Positions 41,701 through 49,127 of a stretch of DNA of 64,000 nt are shown here, piece by piece. Source of the stretch: Aphelocoma coerulescens (taxonomy: Eukaryota; Chordata; Aves; Passeriformes; Corvidae); NCBI RefSeq assembly GCF_041296385.1, contig NC_091033.1, positions 10,434,001-10,498,000 of the forward strand, in the 5' to 3' direction. A program made the position numbers and the translations under genes. The notes under the pieces were generated by a model. That model was not told the origin of the DNA, did no database searches, and saw nothing but the letters and a program-made list of their open reading frames with translations. Every line of letters starts with the position of its first letter. The stretch's first letter is position 1.

Positions 41701-44700
41701 GAGGAGGAAGATGACAGACCTTATGATCCTGAGGAAGAATATGGTCCAGAGAAAGCCTTTGAAATGCAGACTGGTGAAAGTGACAAACGATACAGTGTGG
41801 AAAAGCCATCTACTACAGCAGAACTAGAGGATGAGGCCTATGATCCAGAGGATGAAACTATCTTGGAAGAAGCAAAAGTTACTGTTGATGATTTACCCAA
41901 CAAAATGTATACAGACACTAAAAGCAGTTCTTCAGAAACATCTGCTTCATTTGTTCCTGATTTATCTGCATCCTCATCCTTGGTAGAACAGCAAAAAATG
42001 TTGGAAGAATTAAACAAACAAATAGAAGAACAGAAAAGGCAGCTAGAGGAACAAGAAGAAGCCCTCAGACAACAAAGAGCAGCTGTTGGTGTTTCAATGG
42101 CTCACTTTTCAGTGTCTGATGCTTTAATGTCACCTCCACCAGCGAAAGCTTCCCTAATAAAGACTGAATTATTCCATCAGGGCCAGCAAGCTACACAAAA
42201 AGTAGATTTACCTTCATCTTTAAATCAGCAAGCACAAGTTTTAAACCAGGGCTGTGACCCAAGGCAGAACAGAGATCCTCGACAGGCTCGAAGAATGGCA
42301 ACAGAGAATGACAATGCTGATTCTCGAATAAAGCCACAGGTAGTACAGAACGAGATATCCACAAGAGAAGTTGCTCCAGAAAGTTTTCCAAATGCTTTGC
42401 AGACTTCACTTGGTAAGGAAGATAATGCTTTAACTTCCACTACTCAGCCTGGTTTTACTGCTGATAATTGGGTTTCAAGTGAACAGACATCTACAGTGCC
42501 CCAGAAAGAGACATCTAACAGCAAATTTGAACACACCATTCAAGTTACTTTGGAAAACTTGAGTCAAACAGCTTCTGGAGATCCTTCTGCTTCCAAACCT
42601 ACACGTAAAGTGCTGCTTCCAACACCTCCAAGTACATCTTTTCAGCCTAATTTCTCCACATCAAATGACAGCTCGTCTTTGCAAGATATGCATCAAGTGT
42701 CATGGTCAAATGAGTCAAAGGAAGCAATGGGAAGGGATTCCTTTTCAAATACAATGTTTCCTCCACAGGAAAAGGCAGTGGGACACTTTGAACCGGAGAT
42801 GGGTCTTTCATCAGTGCAATATGATGAACAAAGAAATCCTCATCAATTTGTAGAACAAACTGAATCCATACCAGTTCAGAGTGAGGGTGGACCTCCTCCA
42901 CAGCACTTTGAGGAAAATAGAGCATTTTCTATGTCTGGGCAGAAAGGGGGGCCTCCAATGATGCTCAATGCACCTGGAGGACCTCATGGACCTAATTTTA
43001 GAGGGCCAGCACCACAGTTCCCTGAAGAGCACTGTTTTCCAAATAATGATGGGCAAAGAGGACCTCAGTCTGGAAGGTTTGGAGGTCAAAAGGGTCCCAT
43101 TCCTTCCTTATTTTCTGCACAGCATGGACCACCTCTTTTTGGTGATAATAGGGGCCCTCCCCCTTCTTATCATGGTGGTCCAAGAGGAATGTCACCATCT
43201 CATTTTGAAGATCATAGGGAGCCTCACATGGAACAAATGGAATTCTCAGATTCCCAATATGATGAAATGATGGGGCCTCCAGGACAGTTCGAAGGACCAG
43301 ATTCCCCTCAGTTTATGGGAAACAGAGGACCTTCACCTTTTCCTTTTGGAGGTCAAAGACGACCTCCACCAGGTCAGTTTAAAGGACAGAGAGGAGGCCC
43401 TCAGTTTGGAGGGCCAAGAGGTCCAGCCCCAGGTCATTTTGGGGGACCAAGAGGGCCTCACCCAAATCAATTTGAAGGGCAGAGAGGTACAGCTCCAAAT
43501 CATATGCCTGGTCCAAGGGGACTTTTGCCACAGCCATATGAAGAACGGAGAGGGAGCCCACCACCCAGATTTTCCAACCAGAGAGGTCCAGCACCACATC
43601 AGTTTGGAGGACCAAGAGGAGGGACACCTCCAATGTTTGCAGAAGAAGATGAACCTCCTAGATTTCATTACCAGGGTCAGTCACCACAAGGTATGAAACC
43701 ACCCCCAAGACCACTCCTGGACCTTCCAAGCCATCCACCGACTCACAGAAAAGAGATGTGGGAGGAAGGTGGACCATCTGCATCTCTTTCCAATATGTCT
43801 GGACAAGGACCTGAGTCGGAAGGACAGTGGCCCACAACTGACTTCCGAGAAGGCAAAAATCCTGACTATAGAGGCCAGACATTTGAAGGGAGACAGAGAG
43901 AGAGATATGAGGGAGGAAATAAAGACAAGGGTTTAGATCAGCCAGAGCCTCAACAAGCAGATAACCGCCAAGGTAGAGGCTTCGAGGAAAGACGAAGGGA
44001 TCGAGAACATGGCAGACCTTGGGATAGAGACCGTGGCAGAAACTGGAGCAGAGACAGGGACTGGGAGAGACACAGAGACAAGGAATGGGATAAAAATAGA
44101 GATAGGAGCCAAAACAAAGACAGAGACAAGGATTCAGAGCGCGGTAAGGACTGGGAAAGAAGCAGAGACCGAGATAGGACAAGAAACAGAGAGAGGGACT
44201 CTTACAGAAGACGTGATAGAGAGCGATCGAGAAGCAGAGACAGGGATCGTGACAGAGAGAAAGACAGGGACCGGGATCGAAGCCGGGAAAAGGAAAGGGA
44301 TCGAGACAGAGATCGAGATCGCGACAGGGAAAGAGGGAAAGATCGCAAAGATAGGAGTAAGAGTAAGGAAACTGGTAAAGAGACGAAGCCAGAAACACCG
44401 AAGGAAACTCAGAAACCGGTGGAAACTGAAGCTTCATCTTCCAGCAATCAGTCATAGAACTGTGACTGATACTTCCCACAAATAATACACTTTTGCAACA
44501 CAGCAAGGACTGCACATCTGTAAATACTGTACATATTCTCACCTTTTAAAAGTTCTGTTGTAAAACTAGCCTTACCCGATGTACTGACAAATTAGCAATT
44601 TTTGAACAACTGTGAATGAAAATAATCAGATAGATGAAAAGCAAGAACATATTGGACTTTCACTTGCTGCATTTTGTGCATAATGTTTTTCTTATAAAGA

Positions 44701-46165
44701 TTCACAACGTTACCTGTACTGAGATTTTTTTTCTACTTGCATCTTTATCTTAAAGTTTCCATTTACAGTACAGAAATGGAAAAAGTCTAAGAAGAGCATA
44801 TTGCTTTTTAAGATTATAAAGTTATGTTTTCCAGTAACTTGAATTGTAATTTTATAGGAGAATTTAATCCAGACCTGAGGAGCCATACCTTTACATCTCA
44901 TTTACGTGATATTTTGGTGTCAAAATTGTTCCTACAGCACACACTAAAAATGTTGGTGTCATGTTTCTTTTACAATGGAAGGGTGATGTGTTTAGGAAAA
45001 GGCTGCAAAAGAACAGTGTTCATAATTACTTGTGACTGATGGAGGATTTGGAAATGGACTGTTATAAGCTTAAAGTGCACTATCTTCCTTTTATATACAC
45101 ACATTTTGGGTCTGGAATCCATCTGTTAAATGTACAGCAAAGAAACAAGTCATACTTAGTTATTTTTCGTGAGGTTTTAAATATCCCATGTTTACAAACC
45201 TGTCTTTAGAGAAAATACAAGAGTAGCACCTTTATAACCAGCAAAACTTATAAAAGCATCAGACATTTATTTTGAAAATTGGTAAACCAAAGGAAGGAAG
45301 AGAATCTGGTTAAATAGGTCACTAAATCTATTACTTCAATTGAACTGATTTAGTGGAGCATTTTTTGGTTTTGTTTAGGTTTTCTAGAATTTTTCCACAG
45401 ATTTAAGAAATGTCCCAATTTGATTGAACTTTTCATTATAGAAGTGCTCTTTCATTCTAAAAGGGCTCTTGAAAAATAAATGATACTGTTCTTTTGTTAG
45501 GCCCTACTTAGGCTGGCAGTGTATATAAAACTCTCCACTGAAAAAGACACAGCTGCATTAAAGTTTAAATTATGGTGGTACATCATGTTGTGATTGAAGA
45601 GGGACATTCTCCACGGTGAAATACATCACATTGCTACTTCTCATGTAGTCCTCAAGCACGTAATTCTAAAGTGTGAAATAAAACCCCAGTAATTTATTTG
45701 AACGTGTAAATTAACCATTGGGGTAAATATTTTGGTATTTTGCTAAATTAGATTTGGAAATGTAAAATTAGATTCCTGTAAACATATTGCATCTTGGGGA
45801 CTATATTACAGGTAGTGTGTGTGCCACCACAGTCCCACTGGTACATTCTTGAAGGTCCTTGCACATTCAGGATTTGCTGGCTGAAATGATCCTCTTGTCC
45901 TGAACCCAAGGGAAAACGGTAACACGCAAAGACATCGTATTAAATGCAAACATCAACTATGGTGTAAGATTTTTTTTTCTTAATGAGATGTTTCTAATTT
46001 AAAGACATACATAAAAGTATGCAAAATGTGTGTTTGTTTAGGTTTACTTGATAGAAATTTCTGTAAATTGTATTTTATACGGCAAAGTATATCACTGTAC
46101 ATTAAAATATGGGACTTCACAGGTTTTTGTTACTGTAAGTAGAATAAACACCTACAGAGAGCTGT
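8587..46165 (+). CDS. DIDO1: DIDO1, death-inducer obliterator 1 (long isoform), 17 visible exons
   Basis: Coding exons are 8607-8756, 10066-10255, 11841-11945, 12267-13182, 13486-13804, 15723-15935, 16462-16687, 28987-29434, 30350-30509, 30928-31044, 31266-31370, 31831-31966, 32109-32655, 33463-33616, 34610-34699, 35335-35530 and 41099-44457. They total 7431 nt (2476 aa plus stop), with all phases compatible and all introns GT-AG. Seen in the protein: an acidic and basic N-terminus, PHD finger (about 443-494), a Cys-rich segment (about 570-590), a TFIIS central-like domain (about 840-948), SPOC domain (about 1222-1372), a short coiled coil (about 1650-1686), a Gly-Pro-Arg-rich region (about 1955-2205) and an Arg/Asp/Glu-rich tail (about 2318-2442). 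The human long form is about 2240 aa. Known of the family: the PHD finger binds H3K4me3 and the protein associates with RNA polymerase II in the nucleus. The first three exons are the least certain part. If translation starts at 11873, the protein is 2352 aa. Confidence 0.95.
10066..10255 (+). CDS. DIDO1: DIDO1 upstream exon B
   Basis: A strong polypyrimidine tract and TCCAG precede 10066 and the donor TCAG|GTACAG follows 10255. The 190 nt exon is open in the frame set by the preceding exon and exits in phase 1, as the next exon requires. It encodes a Ser/Glu-rich stretch starting EPAGKRGVIVFGPAE. No domain is recognised. Confidence 0.65.
11841..11945 (+). CDS. DIDO1: DIDO1 upstream exon C, carrying a strong candidate start codon
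   Basis: The acceptor is TTCTCTTCAG before 11841 and the donor CCTG|GTAAGAG follows 11945. The exon enters and leaves in phase 1 and is open throughout. ATG at 11873-11875 has A at -3 and G at +4, the best initiation context of the upstream exons, and would begin MEQAGNTVPLES. A second in-frame ATG lies at 11921-11923. Starting at 11873 puts 27 residues before the position of the mammalian start. Confidence 0.75.
12267..13182 (+). CDS. DIDO1: DIDO1 exon D: conserved N-terminal region and first half of the PHD finger
   Basis: The acceptor is TTTTTAG and the donor AACAG|GTAAGC. The conserved block KPTSKEFRKTWGFRRTT near the start matches the mammalian N-terminus. The mammalian initiator methionine position is TTG (Leu) here, in the context VLDDKG. 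No methionine is encoded anywhere in this exon, so translation must begin upstream. The exon also carries a Gln run, a 15-Glu run (12710-12754), a Ser-Asp repeat and the start of the PHD finger (YCICRQPHNNR). Confidence 0.95.
13486..13804 (+). CDS. DIDO1: DIDO1 exon E: main part of the PHD finger
   Basis: Acceptor TTTTTTCAG, donor CCT|GTAAGT. It encodes FMICCDRCEEWFHGDC and ends the PHD fold with YICPNC. With the CxC motif of the previous exon, the C4-H-C3 zinc ligands are all present, as is the conserved Trp before the His. It continues into a Lys-rich stretch, KKKLKIFQP, that is conserved with human. Confidence 0.97.
15723..15935 (+). CDS. DIDO1: DIDO1 exon F: Cys-rich segment after the PHD finger
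   Basis: Acceptor CTCTCTGTAG, donor CAGCAG|GTAAGC; 71 codons in phase 0. It encodes CIGPGC, then VYCSNDCILKH, a spaced Cys/His pattern that could bind zinc (inference), followed by a Lys/Pro-rich linker. It aligns closely with human DIDO1. Confidence 0.95.
16462..16687 (+). CDS. DIDO1: DIDO1 exon G: linker before the longest intron
   Basis: Acceptor TTATACAG, donor AAAT|GTATGT, exit phase 1. It encodes the conserved block TPSWASDHNYNAVKPEKTAA. Read-through into the following intron stays open for 67 codons to a TGA at 16888-16890. This is where a short, PHD-only DIDO1 isoform could end. Confidence 0.93.
22650..23420. promoter_or_regulatory. CpG-enriched patch in a DIDO1 intron, possible internal promoter or exon
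   Basis: Two clusters (about 22670-22850 and 23280-23420) have many CG dinucleotides against a CpG-poor intron. A consensus donor, AACTG|GTAAGT, follows the first cluster at 22841. A plus-strand frame is open from 22598 to 23098 but its protein resembles nothing I know. It could be an alternative first exon, an old GC-rich insertion, or chance. Confidence 0.3.
25493..25960 (-). pseudogene. Possible frameshifted processed pseudogene or unknown transcript, minus strand
   Basis: Three overlapping minus-strand open stretches in different frames (25958-25695, 25803-25522, 25702-25499) follow one another, as in a frameshifted coding relic. The last ends in a hydrophobic segment and is followed on the minus strand by AATAAA (plus TTTATT at 25493-25498). 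I do not recognise the parent protein, and chance is a real alternative. Confidence 0.25.
26531..26576. repeat. (TTTA)n/(TTTG)n tetranucleotide repeat
   Basis: About eleven consecutive 4-nt units, with ATTT units flanking three GTTT units in the middle. Simple sequence inside a DIDO1 intron. Confidence 0.9.
28738..28761 (+). repeat. Poly(C) tract of 24 residues
   Basis: An uninterrupted run of C on the plus strand (G on the minus strand) about 225 nt upstream of the 28987 splice acceptor. Exact length is likely uncertain and polymorphic. Confidence 0.9.
28987..29434 (+). CDS. DIDO1: DIDO1 exon H: Ser/Lys/Pro-rich linker into the TFIIS-like domain
   Basis: Acceptor TTTTAACAG, donor AGAG|GTGGGA; enters in phase 1, leaves in phase 2. 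It is a low-complexity Ser/Lys/Pro stretch followed by the highly conserved QIRQNIRRSLKEILWKR, the first helix of the TFIIS central-like domain. Confidence 0.95.
30350..30509 (+). CDS. DIDO1: DIDO1 exon I: TFIIS central-like domain
   Basis: Acceptor TTTTCAACAG, donor CAG|GTTTGG. It encodes VNDSDDLVM and IEKEMFNLFQVTDNRYKSKY, nearly identical to human DIDO1. Confidence 0.97.
30928..31044 (+). CDS. DIDO1: DIDO1 exon J: end of the TFIIS central-like domain
   Basis: Acceptor TTTTCAG, donor GCA|GTAAGT; 39 codons, phase 0. It encodes GLFHRVLREEISLSKLVRMK, the conserved end of the domain that resembles the Pol II-binding part of TFIIS. Confidence 0.97.
31266..31370 (+). CDS. DIDO1: DIDO1 exon K
   Basis: Acceptor TTTCCCTCAG, donor GAT|GTGAGT; 35 codons, phase 0. 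A charged linker ending in the conserved EDSPPVSDSD. Confidence 0.93.
31831..31966 (+). CDS. DIDO1: DIDO1 exon L
   Basis: Acceptor GACTTTTAG, donor ACAG|GTATTT, exit phase 1. It encodes LDVFSSMLKDTTSQHRAHLF and then DLNCKICTG, matching human DIDO1 almost exactly. Confidence 0.96.
32109..32655 (+). CDS. DIDO1: DIDO1 exon M: low-complexity linker
   Basis: Acceptor ATCTACAG, donor ATCAA|GTGCGT, exit phase 2. Ala/Glu/Pro/Ser-rich, with conserved islands VVTTVTVSGRDPRTA and KPSSSPDPRYL. The donor is chosen because it restores the frame into the next exon and matches the human junction. Confidence 0.93.
33463..33616 (+). CDS. DIDO1: DIDO1 exon N: first part of the SPOC domain
   Basis: Acceptor TTTTGCAG, donor GAG|GTGTGT followed by a short GT run. 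It encodes LFLSRLNTIWKGFINMQSVA and KAYPVSGCFDYLSE, the start of the SPOC domain. Confidence 0.97.
34610..34699 (+). CDS. DIDO1: DIDO1 exon O: SPOC domain, middle
   Basis: Acceptor CTTGTTTAG, donor AAG|GTATTC; 30 codons, phase 0. It encodes DLPDTIHIGGRISPKTVWDY, nearly identical to human. Confidence 0.97.
35335..35530 (+). CDS. DIDO1: DIDO1 exon P: SPOC domain, C-terminal part
   Basis: Acceptor TTGTATTCCAG, donor CCAG|GTAAGC, exit phase 1. It encodes ELCLIRFHPATEEEEVAYIS and the conserved NNNRHVKDLYLIPL. Read-through into the intron adds only about ten codons before TAG at 35560-35562, giving a natural end for a mid-length isoform. Confidence 0.97.
35531..41098 (+). other. 5.6 kb DIDO1 intron, candidate 3' end of a mid-length isoform
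   Basis: Non-coding between the SPOC exon and the giant last exon. An in-frame stop follows immediately (35560-35562), and AATAAA sites occur near 36491, 37607 and 38201. A 20-bp direct duplication lies at 39984-40023. No other exon seen. Confidence 0.75.
39984..40023. repeat. 20-bp tandem duplication
   Basis: Two adjacent copies (39984-40003, 40004-40023) of a 20-mer beginning AATATTATCTT differ at only two positions. Confidence 0.8.
41099..44457 (+). CDS. DIDO1: DIDO1 exon Q: large last coding exon of the long isoform
   Basis: Acceptor TCTCTTTCAG before 41099, then 3359 nt open to TAG at 44455-44457. In order: the end of SPOC (LILGLVICQK), a poly-Pro patch, HILQTLFGKKK, two acidic YDPE motifs, a short coiled coil rich in Gln/Glu, a long Gly-Pro-Arg repeat region (about 42890-43640), and an Arg/Asp/Glu repeat tail (about 43980-44350) ending in Ser. 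The order matches the human long isoform. The alternating-charge tail resembles that of RNA-processing proteins. Confidence 0.97.
44458..46165 (+). other. DIDO1: DIDO1 3' untranslated region
   Basis: AT-rich, about 1.7 kb from the stop to just past the last AATAAA. Two earlier AATAAA sites (45475-45480, 45677-45682) could give shorter 3' ends. The end is inferred from the signal. Confidence 0.7.
46143..46148 (+). terminator. DIDO1 distal polyadenylation signal
   Basis: AATAAA followed within about 25 nt by a GT- and T-rich stretch. It is the last AATAAA before the intergenic region. Confidence 0.7.
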
Positions 46166-47239
46166 TGTCCTTTTCTTAAATGTGTGTCTATTACTTTCTA
46201 CATTTTGCTATTTCTCAACAACCCACGAGAGACTGATGGCACACAGGTTTCATTTCCTCATAGTTTACAGGTGTTTAGACAGATGTTTTGCAGGATGTCA
46301 CAGCCAGCCAATGTTTGATTGTGGGCCTTCTAAAAAGCAGCAAATATCTGTGCTTATGATTTTTTTTTCAGTTCTAAAGCACCCCATAATTTATTTTGAA
46401 GGGTTTTTTTGCATTTGAATCAGGAAGCTTGGAATTTGAAGATTTTTACATCAAAAAATCTGAAGAAAAGAAAAAGTATTAATTCAGGTCACACCATTTA
46501 TGAATTTCTTGACTTTATATTTTTATTAAATAGATGTGTGGCTTTTCATCTTATAGGAAATTCTCCTTTAGTAGTTTGGGGAATCTGTTTATGCTTTAGG
46601 ACTGGTAAATCCATCCTCCCAGAGATCAAGTAGCAAAAAAAATCAACAGCATAGACAGGCTGCAGTGACTTTGTTAAACCACAGCTTTATGTAGTGAACA
46701 ATCAGCTGGAGTTGGATTTTGCAGCAGGGTTACTGTATCCTCCACAGCAGCAGGCGGTAAAAGCCTGGCTGAACCCAACATGACAATTTAACTCAATTTA
46801 TAGAGACTAAAAATGGTACTGAATGATTGTCCTGCATTGTAGGAAAGAGAAAAAAAAATTCTCTGGCTTTGTCCAAACTTTTGATTAACATGAAAGAACT
46901 CACTATTTTGAGCTTTTGTCTATGTTTGTACTAAGCTAACTTTCCAAAGAGTATTTTGAGAAATCTTTTTTTTCTGTAAAACCTCCTGCAAAGTCTAGAA
47001 CAATATAAGCAGAAATATTATGTCTATAAAAGGCTGCACTATTCCAACTGTGAGCATTGTAAAGGGGAGTGTGGAGGAGGATTAGAGAAGTAGGAAAGTG
47101 TGTATTGAGTTCAGTGTGCACAAAACTGCTTTTGAAATTTCTGGGTTTGTGTCTAGAGGGAAAGTCACAAGTGAAACTGTCGGGCTGTGGCTGCACTTCA
47201 TGGAAATGTCAGTGCACGCTGCCTTGGGACCTTTTTTCT
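46166..47239. other. DIDO1-TCFL5 intergenic stretch
   Basis: AT-rich sequence without recognisable genes or repeats between the DIDO1 3' end and the TCFL5 CpG island. Confidence 0.6.
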
Positions 47240-47695
47240 CTCTCAATTTTCCCATCCGTACCCCGGGGCGGGGTGGGCCGGGGACCCATCGCTGCCCGGG
47301 TCGGGCTCTCCCCGCGGGGTCCGGGACTGAGGCGGCCGCAGGACCCCCGTGGGGAATGACAAGCGATTCCCGTTAATCCAGCTGGTTTTTCCTTTAAACC
47401 AGGTGGTTTCGTAGCCTTTTCCTTCCTGCACAAGCGGCCCTGGCTCGCCTCCTCCGTGCCCCTGGTGCCGCTCTGGGTGCAGGTGGCGCAGCTGCGCCGT
47501 GGCCGTTGCTCTCTGTGAGCTTTCCGTTACCGACAAAGCCGAGTGACGCATCTTAGCCTTAAACTCGGCAGCCAATAGGTTTAATTAGCTTAAATTTGGC
47601 ATAAGAGCGTGTACCCAGCCAACCCCCGCAAATCAGCTAAAACAGTACACCGTGTGTCCAGAACCTGAAGTACGTCTGTAAATACACATTGCGGC

Positions 47696-47701
47696 CACGT
47701 G
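47696..47701. promoter_or_regulatory. CACGTG E-box upstream of TCFL5
   Basis: A perfect palindromic E-box about 110 bp before the stacked GC boxes. bHLH proteins, possibly including TCFL5 itself, bind such sites; occupancy is inference. Confidence 0.45.
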
Positions 47702-47976
47702 TTCTCTTTCCTTATCTCCTCCCAACCCCGACGCAAACCCACTAACGCCGATTCGGGCCGGCCGGGGCTCCCTCCTGGGTTATTTTTCAGCCCTGAGGGA
47801 GGGGCGGGGGCGGCTCCGCCTCAGGGCGGGGCGGGGCGGGGCGCGGGCGGCGCCGCGCGCGGGGGGCGGTTACGCGCGGCCGTTGGCAGCGGTGCGCGGC
47901 GCGCTCGGCAGCGCTCGGCCGGGCTGAGGGGCCGCGCGTCCCCTCCTGCCCCCGCCCCGCCCCGCCCTGCCCGCCC

Positions 47977-48020
47977 CGGCTCCCCCCGGCTCCCCCCGGC
48001 TCCCCCCGGCTCCCCCCGGC
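47977..48020. repeat. 10-bp minisatellite in the TCFL5 CpG island
   Basis: Four consecutive TCCCCCCGGC units preceded by a partial unit, likely within or beside the TCFL5 5' untranslated exon. Confidence 0.9.
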
Positions 48021-48138
48021 CACCGGGGCCCCGCTCCCGCCCGCTCGGGCTTGCCCAGCCGCCGTCCGGGCGCTGTCTCAGGGGGTGTCAGGCCGCAGAG
48101 TGCCCGCAGCCTGCCCGCCGAGGCCGGGGCGGGGACAG

Positions 48139-48391
48139 GTGAAGGCCGTTTGTCGTGAGCGGCTGTGCTGGAGGGGGAGGGAGGGTCTCACCTGGGGGGG
48201 GGAGACATGGTCAGGGTGTCAGGTACCCCGCCAGCGGCAGCTTGGTCCCCACTCCGTTACCTCGCCAATCAGTGTTAAGTGCAATTTTTTCTGCCTTTTG
48301 GTTTTTTTTTAATGGATAGTACTGCCAATTGTTGAAGGTTTTACGGTTTTCTGTTGAAAGGGACATTGGTTACTGATTAGGTTTGCTGTAG
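48139..48391 (+). other. TCFL5: Probable short intron in the TCFL5 5' untranslated region
   Basis: A donor, ACAG|GTGAAG, follows 48138 and an acceptor, TTTGCTGTAG, ends at 48391, with a branch-point-like CTGAT near 48373. Splicing would remove two upstream ATGs (48207, 48312) and leave the TCFL5 start codon 2 nt into the next exon. Inference from splice signals only. Confidence 0.5.
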
Positions 48392-48393
48392 CC

Positions 48394-49127
48394 ATGTCAG
48401 GATCAGCCCCCGAGGAGCCTCAGACCATTCCTCAGAGCCCAGCTAGTGTTCCTGACCCCGCTCCCGTTGCTGTCGGACCTGGAGGCTCAAGTGACAGTTC
48501 CTTTGGTGAGCAAAACCTTGGCTTCGCCACCCCCGAGGCCAGCCTGGTGGAGATGATGGACATTGAGTACACCCAGCTGCAGCACATACTTTGCTCACAC
48601 ACGGAGGCGCAGAGTAGCGAAGGTGAAGTGGAAGCCAGGCTCAGCGCTTTCTCCTCGCCTGGCCCCTCTGCAGAACCCCCTCTGCAGCAGCCCTCCCCCA
48701 GCACCAGTCAGGACGGGGGCTCATCCAACAGCTCTGTGAACCAGTCGGTCTGCCCAGTTACCTGTCAGTCAGGGTTGCCTTGTGGGGACAGCTACTGGCC
48801 GAGTTCTAACCCACACCTGGGCTATGCTGACTTGCAGGAGCTCAGGATGATGTTACTTAGCGAGTCCAGCCTCCCTGCGAACCAAAGAGAGAAAGCGCCC
48901 AACAGTAGCTCTGTAGAAGTCTCGGGATGCAGTGTAGTGAAAGCTAAACAGGGTGAAAATTTCTTGGGGGAGAATAAGGAAAACATATTTGTTGAAAATT
49001 CGGCACTGGCACCAGAGGTTAGATCTAAACCTGCAGTAAGAGCTCGGTTGGAAGACAGATTCAACAGCAGCTCGACAGAAAACCCCAGATGTCAAGAACC
49101 CCAAGAATCTGGAGTAACTCTTAACAA
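48394..49127 (+). CDS. TCFL5: TCFL5 coding exon 1
   Basis: ATG at 48394 to the donor TTAACAA|GTGTGT, exit phase 2. It encodes the transactivation-like N-terminus, with Ser/Pro-rich linkers between conserved islands. Confidence 0.95.

Larger units (their letters stand above)
47240..48140 (+). promoter_or_regulatory. TCFL5: CpG island and promoter region of TCFL5
   Basis: Composition jumps to very high GC with dense CG. Visible elements: a TGACGCA CRE-like site (47544-47550), CCAAT (47572-47576), a CACGTG E-box (47696-47701), stacked GGGGCGGGG boxes (about 47810-47842) and no TATA box. The transcription start is probably within 47.85-48.1 kb (inference). Confidence 0.85.

Noticed and set aside
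43658..44542. 294-codon open frame on the minus strand
   Set aside because: It is exactly antisense to the Arg/Asp repeat end of DIDO1; its Cys/Leu/Pro-rich product follows from complementing GAR-rich codons.
47699..48142. 147-codon plus-strand frame rich in Pro, Arg, Gly and Ala
   Set aside because: Stop-poor only because the CpG island is GC-rich; it overlaps GC boxes and a decamer repeat and resembles no protein.
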